Positions 16,937 to 27,562 of a DNA stretch of 64,000 bases are shown in pieces (position 1 is the stretch's first letter; every line of letters starts with the position of its first letter). The notes under the pieces are model-generated. The model was not told the origin of the DNA and ran no database searches. It saw nothing but the letters and a program-made list of their open reading frames with translations. The stretch comes from JAJYKN01 sp035516155 (GTDB lineage: Bacteria > Nitrospirota > UBA9217), in assembly GCA_035516155.1 (NCBI GenBank), contig DATJAP010000018.1:1-64000 (forward strand), given 5' to 3'. The translations under genes and the position numbers were made by a program.

Positions 16937-17749
16937 CTACATATAAACCTCTCCCTCGCAGATCACCTCAGCTGTTCCCGCAAGGTGGATATTGACGAAT
17001 CCAACCGTTGTCCGCTCGAAAGAAACTACAAGTTTTTCGCCGCCCCAAGTCAGCACTTCTACGGGAGAGACAACCACACCCAACGCACCGGTGATAAGCG
17101 CTGCAGCAACGGAACCGGTGCCGCAGGCAAGCGTTTCACCCTCTACGCCGCGTTCGTACGTCCGTATCCGTATCTTGTGCCTCCCCTGGATCTGGATGAA
17201 ATCCACGTTGGTGCCGGCAGGCTTGAACAAATCGTGATAACGGGTAGTCCTCCCGATACGGTCGACATCCTCGCTTCCGAGGTCCTTTGAAAGATAAACG
17301 AGGTGCGGCACGCCGGTATTGATATAGTGACCCATGCGCAAACCGCTGTCGAGCGGAACCGCAATGTTCATGCGCAGGCCCGAGGCGCCTGTGAGCTGGA
17401 CTTCAACGACGTTTTTTCGCACCTCGGCGTGGATGATTCCCGCGAGCGTTTCGAAGGACAGGTTCTTTTTTGCTATTTTTTTAAGATAAGCAAAACGGGC
17501 GGCACAGCGTGAACCATTGCCGCACATCTCCGCCTCACTCCCGTCAGCATTGAAAAATCGCCACTTGAAGTCAGCTTTCTGGGAGGGGACTATCACGATT
17601 AAACCATCTGCACCGACTGAATAGCGCCGGTGACAGAGGGTAATCGCGAGCTTTTTGAGACTCTTCCCTTTCAGGATTCTCCGGCGGTTATCGATCAACA
17701 GAAAATCGTTTCCGCTTCCCTGCATTTTGTAAAAAGGTATCTTTTTCAT
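16937..17749 (-). CDS. dapF: diaminopimelate epimerase
   Basis: A 270-residue PLP-independent epimerase that converts LL- to meso-diaminopimelate. It starts with KIPFYKMQGSGNDFLLID. The two catalytic cysteines are present in AEMCGNGSRCAARF and ETLACGTGSVAAAL, and NVDFIQIQ and RTYERGVEGETLACG are typical. The start near 17749 is in the expected place. It lies 45 bases after lysA. meso-DAP is needed both for lysine (lysA) and for the peptidoglycan made by the mre/mrd cluster further on. Confidence 0.96.
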   Translation of the reverse strand: MKKIPFYKMQGSGNDFLLIDNRRRILKGKSLKKLAITLCHRRYSVGADGLIVIVPSQKADFKWRFFNADGSEAEMCGNGSRCAARFAYLKKIAKKNLSFETLAGIIHAEVRKNVVEVQLTGASGLRMNIAVPLDSGLRMGHYINTGVPHLVYLSKDLGSEDVDRIGRTTRYHDLFKPAGTNVDFIQIQGRHKIRIRTYERGVEGETLACGTGSVAAALITGALGVVVSPVEVLTWGGEKLVVSFERTTVGFVNIHLAGTAEVICEGEVYM

Positions 17750-17794
17750 AGGAAGACCGCCTTGGCACCGTGATTAAGGCATACCCCTCCGGCG

Positions 17795-19057
17795 CTATCC
17801 TTCCAGCCACCGCGGGATCTTTTCACCTTTGACGAGGTCGTTGTAGGTCTCGCGCTCTCGGACAATGAAATACTCGTTCCCCCTCACCAAAACTTCCGCA
17901 GCGCGCGGCCGGGAATTATAATTTGAAGACATGGAAAACCCATATGCGCCTGCGCTCATCACGGCAAGAAGCTCGCCCTGCTTTACCAGGGGCAACTCAC
18001 GGTCTTTTGCGAGGAAATCCCCTGATTCACAGATCGGGCCGACGACATCGAATACCGCCTTCTCCGCGGAAGCGGGCTCGACAACCGGTCGGATATCATG
18101 ATAGGCTTCGTAAAGGCTGGGACGGATTAAGTCGTTCATCCCCGCGTCCACGACCAGAAACTTCTTTTCCTCGATGTCCTTATGATATATGACGCTGGTA
18201 ACGAGGATGCCCGCATTGCCGACGATCGCCCTGCCCGGTTCCATCACCAGCGTGCAGCCGCATTCCTGGAGCAGTGGCTGCACCGCCTGCGCAAGCTCCC
18301 GGGGGAGAGGGGGCGTTTCATCCTTGTATGTGATGCCGAGTCCGCCGCCGATGTCGATATACTGGATGCCTATACCGGCGGCCCGAAGTTCTTTTATGAA
18401 CCCGATCATTTTTTCCAAGGCGTCCACGAAGGGCTGGACCTCGGTGATCTGGGAGCCGATGTGCTGATGGACGCCAATAATTTCGACGTTCGGAAGAGAT
18501 TGAGCCATCCGGTAGTACTCGAGCGCCTGTTCAATGGGGATCCCGAACTTGTTTTCCTTAAGGCCGGTTGATATATACTCATGGGTTTTGGGGTCAATGT
18601 TGGGGTTGACGCGGAGCGCAATTCTAGCCTTTGATTGCATCTCGCCGGCGGCTCGATCCAGCGCCAGAAGCTCATCGCCGGACTCGACGTTGAACATGAG
18701 AATTCCGATCTTGAGCGCATATTCGATCTCGTCCCTCCGCTTGCCCACGCCGGCGTATACGATCTTCTTGGGGTCTATCCCGGCCCGAAGCGCGCGAAAC
18801 AGCTCTCCACCGGATACGATGTCCGCGCCCGCGCCCTCCCTCCCGAGCGCCCGGAGCACTGCGCTGTTTGAATTGGACTTCACTGCATAGCAGATGATGT
18901 GTGGAACCTTGTCGAAGGCCCGGTTAAAGGCCTGAAAGTGATTTGTCAGCGTATTGCTGCTGTACAGGTAGAACGGCGTTCCTACCCTCCGGGCGACGGC
19001 GTTTACCGATACGCCTTCGCAGTGAAGTTGGCCGTTCTTGTATTGAAAGTCATGCAT
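17795..19057 (-). CDS. lysA: diaminopimelate decarboxylase
   Basis: A 420-residue fold-type III PLP enzyme, the last step of lysine synthesis. The PLP Lys is in CYAVKSNSNSAVLRAL; HQHIGSQI, DIGGGLGI, MEPGRAIVGNAG and the catalytic Cys region GPICESGDFLAKDR are all present. The start at 19057 (MHDFQYKNGQLHCEGV) is chosen because this is where family similarity begins; an extension to 19105 adds 16 unconserved residues. The fibronectin-type lipoprotein gene upstream ends 68 bases before this start. Confidence 0.96.
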   Translation of the reverse strand: MHDFQYKNGQLHCEGVSVNAVARRVGTPFYLYSSNTLTNHFQAFNRAFDKVPHIICYAVKSNSNSAVLRALGREGAGADIVSGGELFRALRAGIDPKKIVYAGVGKRRDEIEYALKIGILMFNVESGDELLALDRAAGEMQSKARIALRVNPNIDPKTHEYISTGLKENKFGIPIEQALEYYRMAQSLPNVEIIGVHQHIGSQITEVQPFVDALEKMIGFIKELRAAGIGIQYIDIGGGLGITYKDETPPLPRELAQAVQPLLQECGCTLVMEPGRAIVGNAGILVTSVIYHKDIEEKKFLVVDAGMNDLIRPSLYEAYHDIRPVVEPASAEKAVFDVVGPICESGDFLAKDRELPLVKQGELLAVMSAGAYGFSMSSNYNSRPRAAEVLVRGNEYFIVRERETYNDLVKGEKIPRWLEG

Positions 19058-19125
19058 GGTCGATCCTGATCCGTAGGCAATGGAATGCGAAAAACAAGAT
19101 ATCATTCCAGTCCGGCTTTTCGACT

Positions 19126-20201
19126 TTAACGGTGATGCAACGAAAATTTTTCAACATGTGCTTTCTTCTCGACTGACGGCGCGCTTTCGTTCCCCTCTTG
19201 GTCCACGGCGGTGACGGTATAATAATAGGTGACGCCGCTCTCGACCGTGTCGTCGGAAAACGCTGTGCGGTCGATAATCTTGTCCGTCAGCCGCTTAAAT
19301 TTCTTTCTAATCCCAGTCGAGCGGTATACATAATATCCCGCAAGATCTGCTTCCTTGTTATCATTCCAGGTCAGGAAAACCCGGTTCACTCCCGGGACCA
19401 CTGTCAACCCCGTCGGGCTGTGAGGTGGCGTCAACTTCCTCGGGGTTGCCGAGATTTCTGTCGAATCCGGACTCTCGTTCCACGGTGGAACCGGGTTCGC
19501 CACGGATCGTACGATGTAATAATAAGTATGAGCATTCACGACCCCCGAGTCTTTGTAGGTCGGGTCCCTCAACGGCTCTTTATTTAGTGGGGTCATATCA
19601 TATTGGCCTCTGTCTGTGCCACGGTAAATATTATATCCGATAAATCCTTCGGCAGGTTTGCCGTCGAGCCATGTCTTCACCGGCTCCCAGGTGAGATCAA
19701 CAGAACTATCAGCGCCGACCGCCACGACTCCTTGCGGAATCGCCAGAGGGAGAAGCGGAACCAGACGGATTTCTTCTGATTGACGACTGATGCCGCCGCG
19801 GGCGCTCAGTGCCCTGATCCTGTAGCCATAGGTCTGACCGTATTTTACGTGCGTGTCGCTCCAGGTTACCACGTTGTTGACCACCATAGCCGGCGCGGCG
19901 TTCGACATGTCGATTTCAGCGTACGGTCGGTAGCGGCCCATCCTGTTATCCCGCCCGAGCTCTGCGCGGTAGATGCGGAACTGCACAATATCGGCGGCTT
20001 TCATGCTCTTGCCTTCAACATTCCGGGACGGTATGGGCCAGGATAAATACGCGATAGCATCCCGCGTTTCAGCTTTGATGTCCTTAACCGCTTCGGGCCT
20101 GGGGCTTTCTGGGATGATGGGGTCTGTTTTTCTGCCGCAGGCGGCAGTGATGGCCAGCATCAGCACAAGGCTGACCGCGATTCGGAGCCAGGAACGCGCG
20201 T

Positions 20202-20205
<4 letters not shown>
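19126..20205 (-). CDS. lipoprotein with fibronectin type III domains
   Basis: A 359-residue predicted lipoprotein (lipobox ITAAC, Cys 23) whose mature start CGRKTDPIIPESP resembles the CGxKGPL start of LptM (YifL). It is followed by about three fibronectin type III-like repeats (IAYLSWPIPS..., VDLTWEPVKT..., VFLTWNDNKEADLAGYYVYRS), each ending in a YYY-type strand (TYGYRIRALS, TYYYIVRSV, TYYYTVTAV). It overlaps the argH stop by 4 bases and precedes lysA, the position of lptM in proteobacteria. No enzymatic motif; it is likely a periplasm-facing binding or scaffolding protein of the outer membrane. Confidence 0.85.
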
Positions 20206-21623
<1,418 letters not shown>

Positions 21624-21676
21624 TTTAAGTAATTGCTCCACGTTCCGTGTTGACCGCTGACTCTTCCGTGGTTAAA

Positions 21677-22879
21677 CTATTTCACCGCCTTGCTCTCGAA
21701 GCGAAGCCGCAGCGCGTTTAACCGGATGAAGCCTTCGGCGTCCTTCTGATTATACACCCGGTCGGCCTCAAAGGTGGCGAGCTCGGGATTATAGAGCGAT
21801 ATCGGAGATTTCCGACCCACGGTATCACAGTTCCCCTTGTATAATTTCAGCCGCGCCGTGCCGGTTACGTTTTTCTGTGACTCATCAATCGAAGCCTGGA
21901 GCATCATTCGCTCGGGCGAGAACCAGTACCCGTAATACACGAGTTCAGCATAGCGTGAGATCAGGCTGTCTCTTAAGTGCATTACCTCGCGGTCCATTGT
22001 TATTGACTCGACGGCCCGGTGAGCCGCATGCAAAAGCGTACCACCGGGTGTTTCGTACACACCGCGGGATTTCATGCCGACATATCTGTTTTCGACAAGG
22101 TCAACGCGCCCTACGCCATGGGTCCCAGCAATGCGGTTCGCCTCAGCTAGGAGTGCAGCAGGGCTGAAGCCTTTCCCGCCGATGGCAACGGGATTGCCCG
22201 CCTCATAGGCGATCTCGACATACTCGGCTTTATCAGGCGCCTTCTCGACGGGAACTGCCATGGTGTACATGTCGTCCGTCGATTCCCTCCAGGGATCTTC
22301 GAGGATGCCGCCTTCGTAGCTGATATGCAACAGATTCCGGTCCGTGGAATAGGGCTTGGATTTGGTCGCTATTACCGGGATCCCGTGTTTCCCGGCATAA
22401 ACGATGAGCTCCTCACGGCCCTTCAGAGTCCATTCGCGCCAGGGAGCGATGATCTTTACGTCTGGCTTGAGTGCAAAATAGGTGAGTTCGAACCGCACCT
22501 GGTCATTGCCTTTGCCCGTTGCGCCATGGCAAACTGCATCGGCGCCTTCCTTCATCGCGATCTCGATCTGTCGCTTCGCAATAAGCGGCCGGGCGATCGA
22601 CGTCCCCAGGAGATAACGCCCTTCGTACACCGCGTTCGCCCGGAGCATGGGGAATACAAAGTCCCTGACGAATTCCTCGCGAAGATCGTCGATATAGATC
22701 TTGCTTGCACCGGTCTTTATCGCCTTTTCGCGGAGCGGTTCGAGTTCTTCGCCCTGGCCGATGTCGGCGGTAAAAGCGATGACATCACAGCCGTAGGTTT
22801 CCTTGAGCCAAGTAATGATTACCGACGTATCCAACCCGCCGGAATAGGCAACGACGATTTTCTTGATTGTTTGCGCCAA
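21677..22879 (-). CDS. argG: argininosuccinate synthase
   Basis: A 400-residue ATP-dependent ligase joining citrulline and aspartate. The PP-loop is AYSGGLDTSVI near residue 11. GEELEPLREKAIKTGA, GTSIARPLIAKRQIEIA, CHGATGKGNDQVRFEL and the C-terminal KSPISLYNPELATFE are typical. Length matches the family (about 400). It is followed by argH after a 53-base gap. It could be cotranscribed with the upstream cyclophilin gene (87-base gap). Confidence 0.97.
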   Translation of the reverse strand: MAQTIKKIVVAYSGGLDTSVIITWLKETYGCDVIAFTADIGQGEELEPLREKAIKTGASKIYIDDLREEFVRDFVFPMLRANAVYEGRYLLGTSIARPLIAKRQIEIAMKEGADAVCHGATGKGNDQVRFELTYFALKPDVKIIAPWREWTLKGREELIVYAGKHGIPVIATKSKPYSTDRNLLHISYEGGILEDPWRESTDDMYTMAVPVEKAPDKAEYVEIAYEAGNPVAIGGKGFSPAALLAEANRIAGTHGVGRVDLVENRYVGMKSRGVYETPGGTLLHAAHRAVESITMDREVMHLRDSLISRYAELVYYGYWFSPERMMLQASIDESQKNVTGTARLKLYKGNCDTVGRKSPISLYNPELATFEADRVYNQKDAEGFIRLNALRLRFESKAVK

Positions 22880-22966
22880 TTAAAAGCTCCAGAGTAAGGG
22901 CCGGGCAGGGGACAAAGGTCACGGAATATACGTTGCTTGATCCTGTTACTATGCCTCCGGACCCTG

Positions 22967-23566
22967 TTAGGTACCTTCTGTGATTTTGACCTTCATCTCA
23001 ACGCGGTCGTTGGGGTTGTCGTTCTGGTCGCGGGGCTGAGACACGATCTTATCCACGACATCCATTCCACTTACGACTTCGCCGAAGACGGTATACTGCC
23101 TGTCGAGGAAGGGCGAGTCCTTCACGCAGATGAAAAACTGCGATCCGGCGCTGTCGGGATTCGTCGCGCGCGCCATGGAAAGGGTTCCGCGCTTATGTGG
23201 CTTGTCGTTGAATTCAGCTTTAATGGTGTACCCCGGACCGCCCATGCCGTGGATCCTCCTGTCCGGATTCTTCGAGTTGGGATCGCCGCCTTGTATCATG
23301 AAGCCGGGAATCACGCGGTGGAATGTGGTCCCATCGTAAAATCCCTTTTTTGCAAGGGTGATGAAATTCTGCACATGCCCTGGTGCAACGTCGGGGAAGA
23401 ACTTCAGGGTTATGCTGCCGAACTTGGTTTCTATGACGGCGCTCGTTTCCGACATTTTTTTAATCTCCTGTTTGGTGAATTTTTTCGGGGATTGCTGGGC
23501 GAACGATTGCAGCGCGCCGAACATCCCGATCGATAGAATTATAAGACTAATGACAACTCGTTTCAT
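22967..23566 (-). CDS. periplasmic peptidyl-prolyl cis-trans isomerase (cyclophilin)
   Basis: A 199-residue cyclophilin-type isomerase with a signal peptide (cleavage after SFA, residue 23), acting on proline bonds of envelope proteins. The active-site segment is FHRVIPGFMIQGGDP, with GTLSMARATNPDSAGSQFFI and FGEVVSGMDVVDKI. It resembles PpiA-type enzymes with bacterial short loops. It is the first gene of the minus-strand run; upstream is the gene-free structured segment at 23.8-24.1 kb. A GGAGGGTCC stretch before the ATG can act as ribosome binding site. Confidence 0.93.
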   Translation of the reverse strand: MKRVVISLIILSIGMFGALQSFAQQSPKKFTKQEIKKMSETSAVIETKFGSITLKFFPDVAPGHVQNFITLAKKGFYDGTTFHRVIPGFMIQGGDPNSKNPDRRIHGMGGPGYTIKAEFNDKPHKRGTLSMARATNPDSAGSQFFICVKDSPFLDRQYTVFGEVVSGMDVVDKIVSQPRDQNDNPNDRVEMKVKITEGT

Positions 23567-23799
23567 AAAAGAGGACCCTCCTCGTGACGGAAAAGATTGA
23601 ATTTTCCCATCGTGTGCTAAGATGTACAGTTTTACCAGAAAGCCGGTAATATGTCAAACGAAACCAGAGGCTTGCATCTATTATAGACCTGCTTCGGAGG
23701 CCTTCACAGTCGCTTCCTGCCAGACCGGTGGAGGCCAGAAAAAAGCGGAGGAGCCATTGACCGTGAGGGAGTCCTGCTGTTATACTTAATAAAACCGAG

Positions 23800-24062
23800 A
23801 GGAAACCTGCGCTAGGTTTTAAATCCTGCAGAGGAGAGAGATTTCTCAGAAATCCGTTTGCAACGCAGGTTGAAGTCCGGCGTGTGAATCGTTAATCCAG
23901 TGCGATTCGGGAATCAATATCAGCATGAGCGGACTTCGCATTTCAACCGACGAGACATCACCGACTGCAGGCAGCCTCTGCTCGGCTCAGGCGATAGCCG
24001 CATGGGCATCGAAGCAGAGGGAAAAATGAACCCGCTCCGGTCAGCGGCGCTTGTCGGTTGAG
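23800..24062. ncRNA. candidate structured RNA, unknown class
   Basis: A roughly 260-base gene-free segment dense in perfect inverted repeats. Stem 1: AACCTGCG 23804-23811 with CGCAGGTT 23864-23871. Stem 2: GAAGTCCG 23872-23879 with CGGACTTC 23930-23937, enclosing GAATCG/CGATTC (23886-23891, 23903-23908). Stem 3: CAACCGACGAG 23944-23954 with CTTGTCGGTTG 24050-24060, one G-U, extendable by two pairs. Stem 3 encloses two further hairpins, CCTCTGCT/AGCAGAGG (23975-23982, 24013-24020, itself holding CGGCT/AGCCG) and CCGCT/AGCGG (24032-24047). The strand is undecided. No match to RNase P, tmRNA, SRP or known riboswitch cores is recognised. It lies between the cyclophilin and ferritin genes. Confidence 0.42.
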
Positions 24063-24256
24063 TTCAGAGGACTTGACGGGGACAGGTATCATCGTATTTA
24101 ACAGCTTATTATTTTCAATGCCGAAGACCCCGAACCAAGTGTAGGGGAATTTATAGCGCATTGGGGAATGGGACGGTCGGGTCGTGAAGTGAAACCGTTT
24201 CATTTCTGCGCTCCTGATAGGGCAGGCAAACAACGCTTTCTACGCGAGGGTATTCC

Positions 24257-24272
24257 TGGCGCTATTTTTGCC
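24257..24272 (+). promoter_or_regulatory. sigma-54-type promoter (and overlapping TATAAT)
   Basis: TGGC-GCTATTTT-TGCC, with GG (24258-24259) and GC (24270-24271) separated by the required 10 bases, lies about 42 bases upstream of the ferritin-like gene start. A TATAAT (24274-24279) directly follows and could serve a sigma-70 promoter, although no good -35 box is seen for it. Confidence 0.45.
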
Positions 24273-24314
24273 GTATAATACGGAAGACGCATTTTCCATC
24301 ACGAAGGGAGAACC

Positions 24315-24740
24315 ATGGTACAGAAAGCAAGCAGTACACTGACGGACCTATTGAATCAGGCGATCGCGCGCGAGATACAGGTCAGCGTGCAATATATGTG
24401 GCAGCACGTCATGGCAAAGGGGCGCGAATCCGCTGAGATCGCCGATGTGTTTGAGGATGTTGCAATTACGGAGATGAAGCACGCAGAAAAGATTGCCGAG
24501 CGGCTTTTCTACTTCGATGTCGTCCCCACGACCAAGCCGACTCCCCTCACGGTAGGCGGCACAATGACGGAGATGCTTGATGCCGACGCAAAGGCCGAGG
24601 AGGAAGCAATCGACTTGTACAAGAGAATCATCAAACAAGCGGTGTCGGAGGGGGATACAACTACGAGGCTTCTTTTCGAGGAGATTCTCGCGGAGGAAGA
24701 AAGCCATCACGATACCTTCACGACCCTGCTTGGGAAGTAG
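24315..24740 (+). CDS. ferritin-like di-iron protein (bacterioferritin type)
   Basis: A 141-residue four-helix protein. Di-iron ligands are visible: E20 in AREIQVSVQY, the E53-x-x-H56 pair in TEMKHAEKI, a Glu run at 95-97, and the second E-x-x-H around 128-131 (AEEESHHDTF). This fits the ferritin-like bacterioferritin superfamily. No haem-ligand Met is obvious, and at 141 residues it is shorter than classical bacterioferritin (about 157), so a storage cage is not assured. It is probably involved in iron or oxidative-stress handling. GAAGGGAGA precedes the ATG. A sigma-54-like promoter is upstream. Confidence 0.82.
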   Translation: MVQKASSTLTDLLNQAIAREIQVSVQYMWQHVMAKGRESAEIADVFEDVAITEMKHAEKIAERLFYFDVVPTTKPTPLTVGGTMTEMLDADAKAEEEAIDLYKRIIKQAVSEGDTTTRLLFEEILAEEESHHDTFTTLLGK

Positions 24741-24822
24741 AAAGCACGGTCGTATCCTCCTGGCTACGCGTTATCGATCCATCATCATGAGCGTTGCCAT
24801 GCGGCCAGCTCCTTTTCCGCCT

Positions 24823-25662
24823 ATGCGCATTGTAACCCGAATCTCTGAAATGCAGTCTCTGGCCGATTCAATCAGGAACGAGGGCAGATCCATCGGGTTT
24901 GTTCCCACTATGGGTTTCCTGCATGAAGGGCACCTCTCTCTTATGCGGCGAGCGCGGCAGGAGTGCGAGGTTGTCGCGGTAAGTATCTTTGTGAACCCCA
25001 CCCAGTTCGGACCGGCCGAGGATTTTGACCGCTATCCGCGTGATGAGGACGGTGACCGCCGGAAATGCGAGTCAGCGGGCATTGATATCCTGTTCATACC
25101 TGCCGCCACGGAAATGTACCCATCAAAACCGACGGTTTTTGTGACGGTGGAAAGAATATCCGACATCCTGGAAGGCGCGATCCGACCCGGCCACTTTCGT
25201 GGTGTTGTCACGGTTGTTTCCAAGCTGTTCAACATTGTAAAACCACACAAAGCTTTTTTCGGGCAGAAGGATTACCAGCAGTGCGCCGTGATCAAACGCA
25301 TGGTGGCAGGATTGAACATGGATGTGGAGGTTGTCGTACTCCCCACGGTGCGCGAGGAGGACGGTCTTGCCATGAGCTCGCGCAATAGTTACCTGAATCC
25401 AGAAGAACGGCGCGCGGCAGCGGTTATCTATCGCGCCCTCTCATCAGCTGAGCAACTGGTCAAGGCCGGTGTGGAGGAGCCGGAGAAGGTGAAGAATAAG
25501 GTACTTGCCGTTCTGCGCGAGGAGCGGGGGATCGTGATTGATTATGTTGAAGTAGCTGATCAGGAAAGCTTCGAGCCGCTCACGAGCATGAAAGAGAATG
25601 CAGTGATTCTGGTTGCCGTCCGTCTCGGCCAGACAAGACTGATTGACAATCAGGAACTGTAG
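24823..25662 (+). CDS. panC: pantothenate synthetase
   Basis: A 279-residue ligase that joins pantoate and beta-alanine using ATP. Motifs: VPTMGFLHEGHLSLMRRAR (HIGH-like HEGH), FVNPTQFGPAEDFDRYPR, FGQKDYQQCAVIKRM and the KMSKS-like AMSSRNSYL. The start MRIVTRISEMQSL at 24823 gives the family length; earlier in-frame ATGs (24787 and before) run into the ferritin gene and are unconserved. No clear ribosome binding site precedes it. It lies about 80 bases downstream of the ferritin gene and is convergent with the RNase G gene. Confidence 0.94.
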   Translation: MRIVTRISEMQSLADSIRNEGRSIGFVPTMGFLHEGHLSLMRRARQECEVVAVSIFVNPTQFGPAEDFDRYPRDEDGDRRKCESAGIDILFIPAATEMYPSKPTVFVTVERISDILEGAIRPGHFRGVVTVVSKLFNIVKPHKAFFGQKDYQQCAVIKRMVAGLNMDVEVVVLPTVREEDGLAMSSRNSYLNPEERRAAAVIYRALSSAEQLVKAGVEEPEKVKNKVLAVLREERGIVIDYVEVADQESFEPLTSMKENAVILVAVRLGQTRLIDNQEL

Positions 25663-25733
25663 TTTGTAGTTTTCGCCGCCTGAGGGCCTGCTCGAATCTC
25701 ACGCTATTTCGTGCATAGGGCATTAACATCGCC

Positions 25734-27239
25734 CTACACAATCACAACCTCATACTGCTCCTGGTGAAGATTGGGGTCTGCCTTGATCACGATCTTCTTC
25801 AGAAATTCCTTTTCCAATTCCTCAACACCCTGCCGTTCCTCATCATACAGCATGTCGGCGACCACCGAATTGACGGTGACCAGCGCTTTTTTTTCCTCCG
25901 CGTTCGTGAATGCTCTGCGCAGTTCGCGTAGCACCTCGTAGCAAACGGTGCGGCTCGATTTGACGTATCCGCGGCCGTCGCAGTATGGACAAGGTTCGCA
26001 CAGGGTGCGGCCGAGGCTTTCCCTGATTCGCTTGCGTGTCATTTCGATGAGGCCGATGGGAGAGATATGAGAGATTGTCGTCTTCGCCTTGTCGCTCGAG
26101 AGCGCCTCTTGGAGAGCCGAGTAGACCTTGCGGCGGTTGTCTTCCCGTTCCATGTCGATGAAGTCCAGAATGATGATGCCGCCAATGTTTCTCAAACGAA
26201 GCTGATAGGCAATCTCACGCACGGCCTCCAGGTTAGTCTTCAAAATCGTGTCCTCGAGCGTCCGTTTGCCCACGTACCTACCCGTGTTCACGTCGATCGC
26301 CGTAAGCGCCTCGGTCTGATCCACGATGATGTAGCCGCCCGACTTGAGCCATACTTTTCTGCCCAGGGCCCGCGATATTTCTATTTCCACTCCGTAATGA
26401 TCGAAGATAGGATCGTCGCCGTCGAAGGGTTTTACGCGCCGGCTGAGTTGGGGAATGTAGGAATCGATAAACTCTTTGACCCTCTGGTATTCATCGGGAG
26501 AATCGATGATCATCCTGTCCACATCGCGGGTGAAAACGTCGCGGATGACGCGGAAAACCAGATCGAGCTCGTTATGCATCAGCGCCGGCGCCGAGGTTCG
26601 TTCCTTTTTTTTGTGAATGTTCTCCCAGAGCCTACCGAGGAACTCGATGTCCGCGGTAAATTCCTCCTCGCTCCGTCCCTGGCTGGCGGTGCGTATGATG
26701 TAGCCCGTATTCGGCTTCCGGAGACGGCTCACGATCTCGCGGAGGCGCTTCCGCTCTTCGCCGTTCTCGATGCGGCGGGAAACACCGATGTGATTCACGC
26801 CCGGCATCATGACGAGGTATCGACCCGGGATACTGATGTAGGTTGTGACCCGGGCGCCTTTGGTGCTTATTGGCTCTTTCGAGACCTGGACAAGAATCTC
26901 CTGCCCTTCCTGGAGCAAGTCCTCGATTTGGTTGGAGTGTGAACGTTTGCGCTTTGTTTCAACTTCGAGTTCCAGTCCCTCGTCATCCATCATGGGCGTG
27001 TATTCCGAAGTGCTGTCGAAAACATCGCCGACATAGAGAAAGGCTGATTTTTCGAGGCCGATATCGATGAAGGCTGCCTGCATGCCGGGCAGGACCTTCA
27101 TGACCCGTCCTTTATATACATTGCCTGCAATACCGCGGTCTTTCTTTCGGTCGATGTAAATTTCAGTGACAAGTCCATTCTCGAGAAGAGCTACACGGGT
27201 TTCTTCGCGGCCGGCGTTAACGATGATCTCAGATGACAT
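25734..27239 (-). CDS. rng: ribonuclease G/E family endoribonuclease
   Basis: A 501-residue RNase G. It has an N-terminal S1 domain (NVYKGRVMKVLPGMQAAFIDIG from about residue 40), the catalytic region with metal-binding acids in TAIDVNTGRYVG and GGIIILDFIDM, and the zinc-link CEPCPYCDGRG near residue 405. No long scaffold tail is present, so it is RNase G rather than RNase E. It matures rRNA and starts mRNA decay, cutting AU-rich single strands at monophosphorylated 5' ends. In related genomes it follows the DUF2344 radical SAM gene; here a diguanylate cyclase gene lies between. Confidence 0.94.
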   Translation of the reverse strand: MSSEIIVNAGREETRVALLENGLVTEIYIDRKKDRGIAGNVYKGRVMKVLPGMQAAFIDIGLEKSAFLYVGDVFDSTSEYTPMMDDEGLELEVETKRKRSHSNQIEDLLQEGQEILVQVSKEPISTKGARVTTYISIPGRYLVMMPGVNHIGVSRRIENGEERKRLREIVSRLRKPNTGYIIRTASQGRSEEEFTADIEFLGRLWENIHKKKERTSAPALMHNELDLVFRVIRDVFTRDVDRMIIDSPDEYQRVKEFIDSYIPQLSRRVKPFDGDDPIFDHYGVEIEISRALGRKVWLKSGGYIIVDQTEALTAIDVNTGRYVGKRTLEDTILKTNLEAVREIAYQLRLRNIGGIIILDFIDMEREDNRRKVYSALQEALSSDKAKTTISHISPIGLIEMTRKRIRESLGRTLCEPCPYCDGRGYVKSSRTVCYEVLRELRRAFTNAEEKKALVTVNSVVADMLYDEERQGVEELEKEFLKKIVIKADPNLHQEQYEVVIV

Positions 27240-27562
27240 GCGGTCTCCTTGGAGTTATGAAGCTATATTCAGAATGGAATCCCCGTCAAACAAGAGAGAA
27301 ATTTCCTGACGCTACTATCTCGGATCTCATGAATGATACGAATGTTATAAAAAAATCAATTATTTCTTTAATTTTATTCTATAATTCGCGTAATTCCCTT
27401 CAAGATCCCCCTCATATCCGGTTGGTGTTTTCGAAGATCTGTTACCATTTTATAATAAGTCGGCCCCTTTATACAAGGACAAAAAAGAGCTTTTTTCTTT
27501 TAGGCGGAACTGGAAAGGGTCAATTTAATTGTCACAGGCCATGAAAATCCCTGGAGAAGTTT
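27240..27562. other. AT-rich gap before cyclase gene
   Basis: An AT-rich stretch, clearly richer in A and T than its neighbours, with no gene recognised. It holds the upstream region of rng (reading left) and of the sigma-54-type promoter of the cyclase gene (reading right), where an activator-binding site would be expected. I could not identify one by eye. Confidence 0.45.

Noticed and set aside
23958..24233. 91-residue minus-strand open frame in the structured segment
   Set aside because: It has no ribosome binding site or domain, and its sequence is dominated by the inverted repeats; the RNA-like stems explain this segment better.
23800..24240. RNase P RNA, tmRNA, SRP RNA, group II intron or c-di-GMP riboswitch
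   Set aside because: None of the conserved core sequences of these classes that I know could be found, although the segment is strongly structured.
24577..24822. Longer N-terminal extension of PanC
   Set aside because: It overlaps the ferritin gene, is Arg-rich and unlike PanC; the family starts at 24823.
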